Of a stretch of DNA of 64,000 nucleotides, positions 35,294 to 43,460 are shown in pieces (the first letter of the stretch is position 1; the number at the start of each line of letters is the position of its first letter). Source of the DNA: Streptomyces fungicidicus. Lineage in GTDB: Bacteria; Actinomycetota; Actinomycetes; Streptomycetales; Streptomycetaceae. The DNA lies in the NCBI RefSeq assembly GCF_003665435.1, contig NZ_CP023407.1:310001-374000 (forward strand). The letters run 5' to 3'. The notes below the pieces were generated by a model. That model saw only the letters and a program-made list of their open reading frames with translations, was not told the origin of the DNA and ran no database searches. The translations under genes were made by a program, and so were the position numbers.

Positions 35294-36553
35294 TCAGGTC
35301 ACCGGACCCGGGGTGGGCGGTGCCGGGTCGTAGTCGGCCTTTTCGCCGAGGTCGCGCAGGCGCGTTGCGGCGGTGAGCATGTCCCGGTGGCTGGTGTAGA
35401 GGGCGTTGACGCCGAAGCGGAGCAGGTCGGGCGCGCGCATGTCCGCGATGACCCCGACCTCCGCGAGGGCGACGGCCAGACCGCGGGCGTGGGCGTGGCG
35501 GAGGGTGACCTGACTGCCGCGGCGGCCGGGTTCGGCCGGGGTGACGGGGGTGAAGCCCAGAGGGGGCAGGAGTGCGTCCACGCAGCGCAGGAAGAAGCCT
35601 GTCAGCGACAGGCTCTTGGTACGGAGCCGGGCCAGGTCGACGCCGTCGAAGGCGGTGAGGGCCGCTTCCAGGGCGAGCAGGGAGAGGATCGGCGGGGTGC
35701 CGATGCGGGCGCGGGCGATGCCGGGGGCAGGTGTGTAGGAGTCGGCCAGGGCGAAGGGATCGGCGTGGCCGGTCCAGCCCGGCAACGGGGTTTCCAGCGT
35801 GGTGTGGTGGCGTCGGGCGACGTAGAGGAAGGCGGGAGCGCCGGGGCCGCCGGAGAGGAACTTGTAGCCACAGCCGACCGCCAGGTCCACGCCCAGGCCG
35901 TCGACGTCCAGGGGCAGGGCGCCGGCGGCGTGGCACAGATCCCACAGCGCCAGGGCCCCGGCGTCGTGCGCGGCCCGGGTCAGCGTCCGCATGTCGTACA
36001 GCTCGCCGGTGCGGTAGTCGACGGGCGAGTAGCTGACGACGGCGACCCGATCGCCCTCGGCGGCGAGGAAGTCCGGAAGATCCCCCGGGCGCACGTGCCG
36101 TACCGCCAGGTCGCGGCGGCGGGCGACCGCGTCGGCGAGGTAGCGGTCGGTCGGGAAGTGCCCGGGGTCGGTGACCAGCAGCGGGCGGTCCGGGCGGAGG
36201 GCGGCGGCGGCGTCGAGGGCGGTGAACAGCTGCACGCTGGTGGAGTCGCCTGCGATCGTCTGCCCCGGCGCCGCTCCGATGAGCCTTCCGACGGTGTCGC
36301 CGACGCGCAGCGGCGCCTCCCACCAGCCGGCCGCGTTCCAGGAGCCGATGAGTCCGGTCGCCCACTGGCGCCGTACGACGTCGTCCAGGGCCGCCGGCAC
36401 GGCGGCGGGCAGTGGGCCCAGGGAGTTGCCGTCGAGGTACACGACGTCCGGCGGGAGCAGGAAGCGGGCCCGGAGGTCGGCCAGGGTGTCGTCGGCGTCC
36501 AGCCGTGCGGCCTGCTCGTGCAGGCCGGCGGTCGCGGAGAGTGCGGGGGTCAT
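35294..36553 (-). CDS. antP: kynureninase, antimycin starter supply
   Basis: About 419 residues, a PLP enzyme cleaving kynurenine to anthranilate and alanine. PLP Lys lies in VGCGYKFLSGGPGAPAFLY; YLDGNSLGPLP near the N-terminus and DLCHAAGALPLDVDGL are family motifs. Last gene of the leftward antH-P operon; its ATG overlaps the antO stop. AntP is present only in the longer forms of antimycin clusters and supplies pathway-specific anthranilate. Confidence 0.93.
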   Translation of the reverse strand: MTPALSATAGLHEQAARLDADDTLADLRARFLLPPDVVYLDGNSLGPLPAAVPAALDDVVRRQWATGLIGSWNAAGWWEAPLRVGDTVGRLIGAAPGQTIAGDSTSVQLFTALDAAAALRPDRPLLVTDPGHFPTDRYLADAVARRRDLAVRHVRPGDLPDFLAAEGDRVAVVSYSPVDYRTGELYDMRTLTRAAHDAGALALWDLCHAAGALPLDVDGLGVDLAVGCGYKFLSGGPGAPAFLYVARRHHTTLETPLPGWTGHADPFALADSYTPAPGIARARIGTPPILSLLALEAALTAFDGVDLARLRTKSLSLTGFFLRCVDALLPPLGFTPVTPAEPGRRGSQVTLRHAHARGLAVALAEVGVIADMRAPDLLRFGVNALYTSHRDMLTAATRLRDLGEKADYDPAPPTPGPVT

Positions 36554-37398
36554 CGGTGTGCGGCCTCCTCGTCCGCTCGGCCGGCGTCCGCCGGGAAGTG
36601 GGCGGCCGCCATGTCCCGGAGGGTGTCGGCGACCGCGCGGGCGCCGGGCGCCCCGGGTTCGATGAGGGTGTAGTGGCCGGTGCCGGGCAGGACGACCGTC
36701 CTGAGGTCCTGGTGCACGGCCGCGTAATCGCTGAACTGGGTGAGGGGGACCTCCTCGTCCGCGGCGCCGTGCAGGAGCACGGTGGGCACGCCCGTGGTCC
36801 CGGTGCCGCGCAGCAGGGTGAGGGGGTCGACCTCGGGCAGGCGTGCCGTGAAGTGCTCCTCGCCGCCGAGGAGTTGCAAGGCGGCGTCATCGCTGAGGCG
36901 GTCGCGGCGGGTGGCGGTGAGGTCGGTGATCGGGGCGAGGGCGAGCACACTCGTCGGCAGGGTGCGCGTGTACCAGCGGGAGGCGGGCGGCAGCAGGCCC
37001 CGGGCGGCGCACCACAGGGCCAGGTGGCCGCCGGAGCAGTGGCCTGCCAAGACGTAGGGGCGGCCTTCGGGCAGCGTGTCGACGATGCGGGCGATGTCGT
37101 CGAAGGTCTCGGGGTGGCCGCCCGCACCGCCGGATCGTCTGAAGCCCGGGAGCAGCACATTGAACCCCTGCGTGGACAGCCAGTCCGCGAAGGGGGTCAG
37201 GTGCATCCGGTCGTAGCGCCAGTAGCCGCCGTGCAGGAGGATCACCAGCGGGGCCTCCGGGCCGACGGACGGCCAGGCGTCGTAGGACTGGTGGGGGTGG
37301 TCGCCGTAGCGGCCGTGCACCGGGGCCAGGACCGGCTTCAGGCTCAGGACCCGTCGCTCCTCCTCGGCCGCGAAGGCGGAGATCGGCCTAGACGTCAC
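36550..37398 (-). CDS. antO: kynurenine-formamidase-like alpha/beta hydrolase, antimycin formyl step
   Basis: About 282 residues. HGGYWRYDRMHLTPFADWL is the HGGxW oxyanion motif of bacterial/eukaryotic kynurenine formamidase, and AGHCSGGHLALW holds the nucleophile; ADEEVPL and GTGHYTLIE supply acid and His. By fold it should deformylate N-formylkynurenine. In the antimycin pathway the AntO position is assigned to N-formylation of 3-aminosalicylate, which would be formyl transfer by the same fold. The GTG start has GGGAGGTG upstream and overlaps the antN stop by 11 nt. Confidence 0.85.
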   Translation of the reverse strand: MTSRPISAFAAEEERRVLSLKPVLAPVHGRYGDHPHQSYDAWPSVGPEAPLVILLHGGYWRYDRMHLTPFADWLSTQGFNVLLPGFRRSGGAGGHPETFDDIARIVDTLPEGRPYVLAGHCSGGHLALWCAARGLLPPASRWYTRTLPTSVLALAPITDLTATRRDRLSDDAALQLLGGEEHFTARLPEVDPLTLLRGTGTTGVPTVLLHGAADEEVPLTQFSDYAAVHQDLRTVVLPGTGHYTLIEPGAPGARAVADTLRDMAAAHFPADAGRADEEAAHR

Positions 37399-38218
37399 CG
37401 CGCACCTCCCACAGTTCGGGGAAGACCGGCCGGGCGGCGCGCTGTTCGAGCCAGGCGAGACCGGCGGATCCGGCGCTGCCCGGTTTGGCTCCCATGGCGC
37501 GGCGGACCACCAGGACGTGGTCGAACCGCCAGCGGGTGACGAGTTCGGCGATGTCCGTGAGCAGTTCGCCCAGCGCGAGGTGGGGGTGGTGCTGCGGACC
37601 GGCGTAGACGTGCCTCCACGCCTCCACCACGCCGGGGTCTGCGTCGTAGGGGCGGATCACGTCCCGTTCGCGGACATGGGCCGGGACCGGCAGGCCCTGG
37701 CGGTGGAGGTAGGCCAGCACGTCGTCGTACAGGGACGGTTCGCGGTAGGTCTCGGCGAGCGCCTCGTGGACGGCCGGGTCTCCGCGGTGGGCGCGCAGCA
37801 GCCCGGCGGACTTGTCGCCGAGGAGGAACTCCATGTGCCGGTACATCGCCGACTGGAAGCCCGAGGCCCGGCCGAACGCGGCCCTGAAACCGTTGAACTG
37901 GGCAGGCGTCAGGGCGGCGATGGGCTCCCAGGCGCCGCTCAGAGCGGTCAGCGCGCGGCGGCTGCGCACCAGCGCGTCCATGGCTGCGGGCAGGTCGTCC
38001 TTGGCGAAGGCGACCTTGGCGGTGCGCCACTCGTGCACGATCAGGGTGAACCACAGCTCCATCACCTGGGTGGTGACGAGGAAGCCCATCTCGTCCGGGG
38101 CCTCGGTGAACGGGTGCTGCAGCGTGTTGAGGACCGAGGCGTGCACATACGTGTCGTAGGGGCTGGCGCCCTCGAAGGGGCAGGTCAGGGTGGAGTCGGT
38201 GCTCGTGCGGTCGTTCAT
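37388..38218 (-). CDS. antN: tryptophan 2,3-dioxygenase family protein
   Basis: About 276 residues, opening the indole ring of tryptophan to N-formylkynurenine with haem. SPYDTYVHASVLNTLQHPFT and MELWFTLIVHEWRTAKVAF are the family blocks. The classical HQxxELW segment reads TTQVMELW here, so the active-site His of canonical TDO is Thr, as also seen in other short Streptomyces members. ATG at 38218 with GGGAGA is preferred to the GTG one codon earlier. Confidence 0.9.
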   Translation of the reverse strand: MNDRTSTDSTLTCPFEGASPYDTYVHASVLNTLQHPFTEAPDEMGFLVTTQVMELWFTLIVHEWRTAKVAFAKDDLPAAMDALVRSRRALTALSGAWEPIAALTPAQFNGFRAAFGRASGFQSAMYRHMEFLLGDKSAGLLRAHRGDPAVHEALAETYREPSLYDDVLAYLHRQGLPVPAHVRERDVIRPYDADPGVVEAWRHVYAGPQHHPHLALGELLTDIAELVTRWRFDHVLVVRRAMGAKPGSAGSAGLAWLEQRAARPVFPELWEVRGDV

Positions 38219-38242
38219 CACATCTCCCAGGAGTGCGTAGGG

Positions 38243-39019
38243 TCACACACCGAGGTGGGCGCCGCCGGAGGCGTCGATCCACTGACCGGTAACCCAGCGG
38301 GCGTCGTCGCTCGCGACGAAGGAGACGACGTCCGCGATGTCCACCGGGTCGCCGAGCCGGCCGAACGTGGAGGCCTCGGAGTAGCGGCGGCGGATCTCCG
38401 GAACGGCGAGGGTGGGGTTGATCTCCGTCTCGGTGTAACCGGGTGCGACGGCGTTGACGGTGATGCCCCGCGGGCCGAGCTCATGGGCCAGGGAGAGGGT
38501 GAGGTAGTCGAGGGCGGCCTTGGTCATGGTGTAGGAGACGATCGCCGGGAAGGCGACGCGGGCCGCGACGGAGGAGATGTTGACGATCCTGCCGCCGTCC
38601 CGCAGGCGGTCCAGTCCGCGCTGGATGATGAAGAACGGCGCCTTGACGTTGATGGCGAAGACGCGGTCGTAGTCGGCCTCCGTCACCTGGGCGATGGGGC
38701 GGGGTACGGTGATGCCCGCGTTGTTGACGAGGATGTCCAGGCCCGCCGGGGCGTCCTGCTGCGCCAGGGCGTCGTCGAAGGCCGACCACAGAGTGTCGGC
38801 GTCGCCGGGGACGCCGAGTTCGGCGTGGAGGGGGAAGGCGCGGCCGCCGTCGGCCTGGATCTCCTTGACGGTCCGCTCGGCTGCCGTCAGGTCGTGGCCG
38901 TAGTGGACCGCGACGAGGGCGCCTTCGCGGGCGAGGCGGTGACTGATGGCTCTGCCGATGCCCCGGCTGCCTCCGGTGACCAGGGCGGTCTTCCCCGTGT
39001 GGCGGGCGGTGGCGGTCAT
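38243..39019 (-). CDS. antM: SDR ketoreductase, antimycin C8 reduction
   Basis: About 258 residues of classical FabG type. TGGSRGIGRA (cofactor), NNAGITVPRP, ISSVAARVAFPAIVSYTMTK (catalytic Ser, Tyr, Lys) and GYTETEINP are intact. In the antimycin pathway this discrete enzyme reduces the keto group left by AntD to the C8 hydroxyl, which AntB then acylates. AGGAGA lies before the ATG. Confidence 0.9.
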   Translation of the reverse strand: MTATARHTGKTALVTGGSRGIGRAISHRLAREGALVAVHYGHDLTAAERTVKEIQADGGRAFPLHAELGVPGDADTLWSAFDDALAQQDAPAGLDILVNNAGITVPRPIAQVTEADYDRVFAINVKAPFFIIQRGLDRLRDGGRIVNISSVAARVAFPAIVSYTMTKAALDYLTLSLAHELGPRGITVNAVAPGYTETEINPTLAVPEIRRRYSEASTFGRLGDPVDIADVVSFVASDDARWVTGQWIDASGGAHLGV

Positions 39020-39095
39020 CGTGGGTCTCCTTCGCTGAGGGGTGGCGTGGCGCTGACGGATCGGGCGTCGAAGGCCGACGTGATCGGATTGCCGG

Positions 39096-40229
39096 TCAGG
39101 CGTCGAAGTCGAGGGTGATCTCGGGAGTGCGGGGCCTGGCGCGGCAGACGAGCGTGTAGCCGGCGGCGCGGTCGCGTGCGTCCAGGGCGTGCTGGCCGTC
39201 CGCCGTCACCTGTCCGGATACGACCTTCGCGCGGCAGCTGCCGCAGACACCCTCCCGGCAGGCGTAGGGCATGTCGGGGTGGCTGCGCAGCAGTGCGTCG
39301 AGCAGGACCGGGTCGTCCGGCAGGACGGTGGCGGCACGGCGGCGCCCGTCCAGCAGGGCCGTGACCCGGTACTCCCCCGCCCCCAACGCCTGCCCGACCG
39401 GCTCCGGCTCCGGTGGCTGCCTGTCCTCGGCGGTGAACAGCTCCCAGCGGACGAACGACGGATCCGCGCCGAGGCCTGCCAGCACGTGCCGGACGGTGGC
39501 GACGAGGCCGGGTGGTCCGCACAGGGCGAACGTGGTGTCCGGGCCCGGCCGGGCGTCCACGGCGGCCAGCAGCCGGCGCACTCCGGAGGCGTCCAGCCGC
39601 CGTGCGAGCGGACCGCCCCCGCTCCCCCGGTCCTCCCGCGTCAGCACGTACAGGACGGTGAAACGGTCGACGAACTCGTCCTTGACCTCGGCCAGTTCAT
39701 CGGCCAGCACGGCGTCGTCGGAGGTGCGCACCGAGTGGACCAGGCTGACGCGGCAGGTCGGGTCCCGGCGCAGCGCGTGGGCGGCCATCGGAGCCAGGGG
39801 GGTGATGCCGGTGCCGCCCGCGAGGAGCACATGATGGGCGCCCGGCAGCCGCGGCAGGGCGAAGGCGCCGGTGGGCGCGGAGAGTTCCAGACGCGCGCCC
39901 GGTACGAGCCGGGTGGTGGCGTACTCGCCGAAGCCGCCCGGGCCGGAGCGTTTGATCACCAGGCGGAGCGCCGAGGGGGCGTGCGGTGGTGGGCAGAGCG
40001 AGTAACTGCGGCGCAGTTCGGCGCCGGAGGCCTGCCGGTGCCGGACGACGACGTGCCGGCCGGGGTGGTGGGCGAAGACATCGCGCAGGTTGGTGGGCAC
40101 GTGCAGGGTGACGGCGACCGTGTCGGCGCTCAGGTGACGGACCTCGCGGACGTCCAGCGGGTGCCAGCCGAAGCGGCGGGGCGGGCCGGCCGGTGCCTCG
40201 TCGGGGAGGGCGGGCGGGGCAGTGTTCAC
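39096..40229 (-). CDS. antL: PaaE-like reductase of the anthraniloyl oxygenase
   Basis: About 377 residues. An FAD/NAD(P) reductase part (ELRRSYSLCPPP, LLAGGTGITPLAPM, FALCGPPGLVATV) is followed by a plant-type [2Fe-2S] domain (ACREGVCGSC plus LVCRARP). It passes electrons to the AntH di-iron centre. The GTG start lies 8 nt past the antK stop. An N-terminal Pro-rich extension of about 20 residues is present. Confidence 0.93.
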   Translation of the reverse strand: MNTAPPALPDEAPAGPPRRFGWHPLDVREVRHLSADTVAVTLHVPTNLRDVFAHHPGRHVVVRHRQASGAELRRSYSLCPPPHAPSALRLVIKRSGPGGFGEYATTRLVPGARLELSAPTGAFALPRLPGAHHVLLAGGTGITPLAPMAAHALRRDPTCRVSLVHSVRTSDDAVLADELAEVKDEFVDRFTVLYVLTREDRGSGGGPLARRLDASGVRRLLAAVDARPGPDTTFALCGPPGLVATVRHVLAGLGADPSFVRWELFTAEDRQPPEPEPVGQALGAGEYRVTALLDGRRRAATVLPDDPVLLDALLRSHPDMPYACREGVCGSCRAKVVSGQVTADGQHALDARDRAAGYTLVCRARPRTPEITLDFDA

Positions 40230-40236
40230 GTGTGCC

Positions 40237-40755
40237 TCACAGCGCGGTCAGGTGGGGGAAGGGCTCGCGGCACGCGGTGCACCACAGCACGGACTGACAG
40301 CGGGCCGGGCCGAAGGCGCTGTGCGGCCGGGTGGCCCTCGAGCCGCAGTGCGGGCAAGGCACGGCGCCCAGCGCGACGGGGACCGGACTGTCCGGCGCCG
40401 GGGTCACGGGTGGCGCGATGCCGTGCGCGGCGAGGGCGCGCCGCCCTTCGGGGGTGATGCGGTCCGTCGTCCAGGGGGGCGTCAGGACGTGCCGGACGCG
40501 GCCGTCCGGGTGGCCGCAGGAGGTCAGGATCCCCCGCACGGCGGCGGTGATCTCGGGCAGCGCGGGGCAGCCGAGGTAGGTGGGCGTGATCTCCACCTCC
40601 AGCACGCCGTCGGCGCCGGGGGCGACACGGCCCACCACGCCGAGGTCGCCGAGGCCGATCACCGGCAGTTCCGGGTCCGGGAGAGCGGCCACCCGCTCGC
40701 GCACCTCCTGGGCGGAGCGGCGGGCTGCGACCGGTGCGGGCGTGGATGCGTTCAC
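40237..40755 (-). CDS. antK: PaaD-like iron-sulfur/assembly protein
   Basis: About 172 residues. The first part is a MIP18/DUF59 domain (LPDPELPVIGLGDLGVV, YLGCPALPEI); the C-terminus has four cysteines (CPHCG and CTAC) for a metal site, as in PaaD. It is thought to mature the oxygenase rather than catalyse. The GTG has GGAGGT upstream and overlaps the antJ stop. Confidence 0.92.
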   Translation of the reverse strand: MNASTPAPVAARRSAQEVRERVAALPDPELPVIGLGDLGVVGRVAPGADGVLEVEITPTYLGCPALPEITAAVRGILTSCGHPDGRVRHVLTPPWTTDRITPEGRRALAAHGIAPPVTPAPDSPVPVALGAVPCPHCGSRATRPHSAFGPARCQSVLWCTACREPFPHLTAL

Positions 40756-41570
40756 CAGGTACCTCCGGGGAACTGCCGCCGCACGGACTGCAGTTCCGCG
40801 ATCAGTGGCCCGAACTCCTCGGTGTGCAGGCCCGCGCGGCCGCCGGTGGCCGACCAGGTGGGAGCGGGCACGGCGAGGCCCGCCTCGGTGACGACGCCAG
40901 TGACCCGTCCTAGCCACGTGTCGCGCAGGGGTGCCGGGGAGGGCACGGTGCCGGAAGCGGCCAGGCGGCGCAGGAGGTCGTCATCCTCGAACAGTTCGCC
41001 GGCGTAGGGCCACACCCGCTCCAGGGCGTGTCGCATGCGGCGCGCGCTCTCGGCGGTGCCGCGTCCCAGCGTCACCGTCCAGCGATCGGCGTGCAGCCGG
41101 TGGAAGGCGACCTCCTTGGCGGCCCGGGCCCCGAACGCGGCGAGCTCGGGGTCGGCGCAGTGCGCGAGGCTCGCGTAGTGGAGGACGGCGAAGTGGGTGT
41201 AGGCGAGTTGCCGGGCCACGGTCACGGCGAAGTCGCCGTTGGGCAGCTCGGTCAGCAGGGCGTTGGTGAACTCGCGTTCCGAGCGGGTGTAGGCGAAGTC
41301 GTCCTCGGTGCGGCCGGTTCCGTCGAGGCGGCCGGCGCGGGCGAGCAGCGCGCGGGCGTGGCCGATCAGGTCGAGGGCGATGTTGGACAGGGCCAGGTCC
41401 TCGTCGATGGTCGGCGCACGGGTGATCCACTGGCACAACCGCTGCCCGAGAACGAGCGCGTCGTCGCCGAGGCGCGTCACGTACCGGGCCAGATCGGGGT
41501 GGGCGGCGGACGGCGGCACGTCCGGCAGGGTGCCGGGGCGCACTGCCACAGCGTCACTCGTCGTGCTCAC
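40752..41570 (-). CDS. antJ: PaaC-like structural subunit of the oxygenase
   Basis: About 272 residues, ferritin-like helical bundle. LGDDALVLGQRLCQWITRAPTIDEDLALSNIALDLIGHA and AKEVAFHRLHADRWTV match PaaC, which scaffolds PaaA. The 3' end overlaps antK; the GTG start lies inside the 3' end of antI (17 nt overlap). Confidence 0.93.
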   Translation of the reverse strand: MSTTSDAVAVRPGTLPDVPPSAAHPDLARYVTRLGDDALVLGQRLCQWITRAPTIDEDLALSNIALDLIGHARALLARAGRLDGTGRTEDDFAYTRSEREFTNALLTELPNGDFAVTVARQLAYTHFAVLHYASLAHCADPELAAFGARAAKEVAFHRLHADRWTVTLGRGTAESARRMRHALERVWPYAGELFEDDDLLRRLAASGTVPSPAPLRDTWLGRVTGVVTEAGLAVPAPTWSATGGRAGLHTEEFGPLIAELQSVRRQFPGGTW

Positions 41571-41865
41571 CTTCGGGGCCTTTCTCGGTCAGCGGCGCGT
41601 AGTGCTCGGGGTAGCGGTACGGCTTGTGGCGGGCGCCCGCGAAGTACGGGTCGCGTTCGTCCGGGGAGGCCGTGTGGACGGCGTCGGAGCGGACCACCCA
41701 CAGCGACAGGGGCTCGCCCCGGCGCGTGTACAGGTCGCGGGCGGCGGCCAGTGCCGCGTCCGGGCCGGCGGCACGCACCGACCCCACGTGCTGGTGCGCC
41801 AGGCCCCTGCGGGCGCGCAGGAACACCTCCCAGGACGACGGCGCGCCCTGTCGTGCCGCGCTCAT
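41554..41865 (-). CDS. antI: PaaB-like subunit
   Basis: About 103 residues. [19 protein letters not shown] and the ending [18 protein letters not shown] are typical of PaaB, the small bridging subunit. ATG overlaps the antH stop (ATGA). Confidence 0.93.
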   Translation of the reverse strand: MSAARQGAPSSWEVFLRARRGLAHQHVGSVRAAGPDAALAAARDLYTRRGEPLSLWVVRSDAVHTASPDERDPYFAGARHKPYRYPEHYAPLTEKGPEGEHDE

Positions 41866-42887
41866 GTGGCCGCTCCCCGCGGTTCGTCCGTCCTCGCGGC
41901 GTACGCGACGGCGGCCTCCCTGACCCAGGCGCCGTCCTCGTGCGCGGCCAGGCGGCTCGCGATGCGCTGCCGCGCCCAGTGGGTGTCGTCGCCCAGGGCC
42001 GTGCGGTAGGTGTGCCAGTCGACGGGCGTGAAGTCGTAGTGCCCGCGCTCCTCGTTCCAGCGGATCGCCGGGTCGGGCAGCGTCAGGCCGAGGCGCTCGG
42101 CCTGCGGGACGCAGGTGTCGACGAAACGCTGGCGCAGCTCGTCGTTGGTGTGGCGCTTGATGCCCCAGGCCATCGCGCGGCGGGAGACCGCGGCCCCCAG
42201 CGCAGCGGTCCGCGCGTCGGCGCCGCCCGCCTCCGTGTCGGGCGGTCCGAACATCAGCGCCACCGCCGGCAGCCACCAGCGGTCCACCGCGTCCTGCGCC
42301 ATCTCCTTCTGCTCCGGGGTCCCCTCGCACAGGGTGCGCATCAGGTCGTAGCCCTGACGCACGTGGAAGGCCTCCTCCTGGCAGACGCGGCGCATCGCCC
42401 GGGCATAGGGCCCGTAGGACGTACGGCACAGGGGTGCCTGGTTGATGACGGCGGCGCCGTCCGTCAGCCAGGCGATGGCGCCGGTGTCCGCCCAGGTCAG
42501 CGCGGGATGGTTGAAGGTGGCCGAGGCGCGCTGCCGGCCGTGGTGCAGGGCGTCCAGCAGGTCGGCGCGGTCCACGCCGAGTGTCTCGGCCGCGGAGTAC
42601 AGGTACAGGCCGTGGCCCGCCTCGTCCTGCACCTTGGCGAGCAGGACCGACTTGCGATGCAGGGACGGGGCCCGGGTGAGCCAGGCGCCTTCGGGCTGCA
42701 TGCCGATGATCTCGGAGTGCGCGTGCTGGGCGATTTGACGGGCCAGCATGCGGCGGTAGCCGTCGGGCATCCAGTCGCGCGGTTCGATCGTCTCGCCGTC
42801 GGCGATGAGCGCGTCGAAGTGGGCGAGCAGGTCGTCCTCGTCCGCGGTGGCGGAGGCCGTGGTGGTGGCGGTGGTCGACGCGGTCAC
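41862..42887 (-). CDS. antH: PaaA-like catalytic subunit, anthraniloyl-AntG oxygenase
   Basis: About 341 residues. Di-iron ligands are seen in [14 protein letters not shown] and [18 protein letters not shown], the two ExxH motifs of PaaA. With AntIJKL it oxidises anthranilate held on AntG to 3-aminosalicylate, the step that replaces phenylacetyl-CoA epoxidation. GTG at 42887 has no good ribosome site of its own but overlaps the stop of a small upstream frame with a strong one. First gene of the leftward operon antH to antP. Confidence 0.93.
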   Translation of the reverse strand: MTASTTATTTASATADEDDLLAHFDALIADGETIEPRDWMPDGYRRMLARQIAQHAHSEIIGMQPEGAWLTRAPSLHRKSVLLAKVQDEAGHGLYLYSAAETLGVDRADLLDALHHGRQRASATFNHPALTWADTGAIAWLTDGAAVINQAPLCRTSYGPYARAMRRVCQEEAFHVRQGYDLMRTLCEGTPEQKEMAQDAVDRWWLPAVALMFGPPDTEAGGADARTAALGAAVSRRAMAWGIKRHTNDELRQRFVDTCVPQAERLGLTLPDPAIRWNEERGHYDFTPVDWHTYRTALGDDTHWARQRIASRLAAHEDGAWVREAAVAYAARTDEPRGAAT

Positions 42888-42979
42888 CGGGCACCGCCCG
42901 GGCGTGAGGTGACCGTCGCGGCGGTGTCGTGCTGCGGGCACCGTCGCGGGGACCGGACCCGTACCGGCTGCCTGGGCAC
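42884..42979 (-). CDS. possible leader peptide coupled to antH
   Basis: GTG at 42979 follows AAGGAG with 8-nt spacing and opens a 31-codon frame, [20 protein letters not shown] followed by [11 protein letters not shown], ending in a TGA that overlaps the antH GTG (GTGA). antH itself has no clear ribosome site, so ribosomes may reach it only through this frame. The peptide is basic and has no recognised family; the role may be purely coupling. Confidence 0.45.
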   Translation of the reverse strand: MPRQPVRVRSPRRCPQHDTAATVTSRPGGAR

Positions 42980-43211
42980 GCAGATCACTCCTTCGGTTCG
43001 ACGACCGCCCGCGCGGGGTGCCGGGCGGAGCGGGTTGCTTCGTTGCGGTAAGAGGCCGGGCGTGCGGCCCGGCTATCCCCGGCCCGCGAGGTTCGGGTGC
43101 GTGACAAAGCTCACGGGGCGGTCCGGGGAGTGCGGCCGGACGCGGCGGCCTCTTGAGGAGGTGACAGTCGTAGACCGCGGCGGCCGGCACGCCGAGGCGA
43201 AAGGGGAAACC
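42980..43211. promoter_or_regulatory. divergent antH/antG control region
   Basis: This space must hold both promoters for the starter-unit genes, which in antimycin clusters depend on the AntA sigma factor. A perfect hairpin GCCGGGC-GTGCG-GCCCGGC is at 43055-43073 and a dyad CGTGA-N6-TCACG at 43100-43115. I could not define a shared -35/-10 pair with confidence. Confidence 0.45.
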
Positions 43212-43460
43212 GTGAGCACCATCAGGGAGTTGCTGGTCGAACTCACCGGCACCGTCGAATACGCCGACCGGATCGGCGACGACGCCGACCTGGCCGCCAG
43301 CGGCATCGACTCCGGGGACCTGGTGCGCCTGGTCCTGCTGGTCGAGCAGCGGCTCGGGGTCGAGATCACCGCCGAGGACATGGAGGAGCTGCGCACGATC
43401 GGTGACTACGAGCGTTTCGTGGCCGAGCGCGCGGGCGCCGGCGCGAGCGGCGGTGCGTGA
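43212..43460 (+). CDS. antG: acyl carrier protein for the anthranilate starter
   Basis: About 82 residues. The phosphopantetheine Ser is in [20 protein letters not shown], with acidic helices either side ([18 protein letters not shown]). The usual DSL is DSG here. GTG at 43212 has AAGGGGAAA upstream. Its stop overlaps the antF start. AntF charges it, AntHIJKL and AntO act on the bound acid, and AntC C1 takes the acyl group. Confidence 0.9.
   Translation: MSTIRELLVELTGTVEYADRIGDDADLAASGIDSGDLVRLVLLVEQRLGVEITAEDMEELRTIGDYERFVAERAGAGASGGA

Noticed and set aside
35294..38218. Primary tryptophan catabolism or NAD synthesis
   Set aside because: No kynurenine 3-monooxygenase or 3-hydroxyanthranilate dioxygenase is present, and the genes are coupled to the antimycin oxygenase operon.
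39096..42887. Phenylacetate catabolism operon
   Set aside because: The five Paa-like genes stand without paaK, paaG, paaZ or paaF and within a tryptophan-to-anthranilate and synthase context, which fits AntHIJKL.
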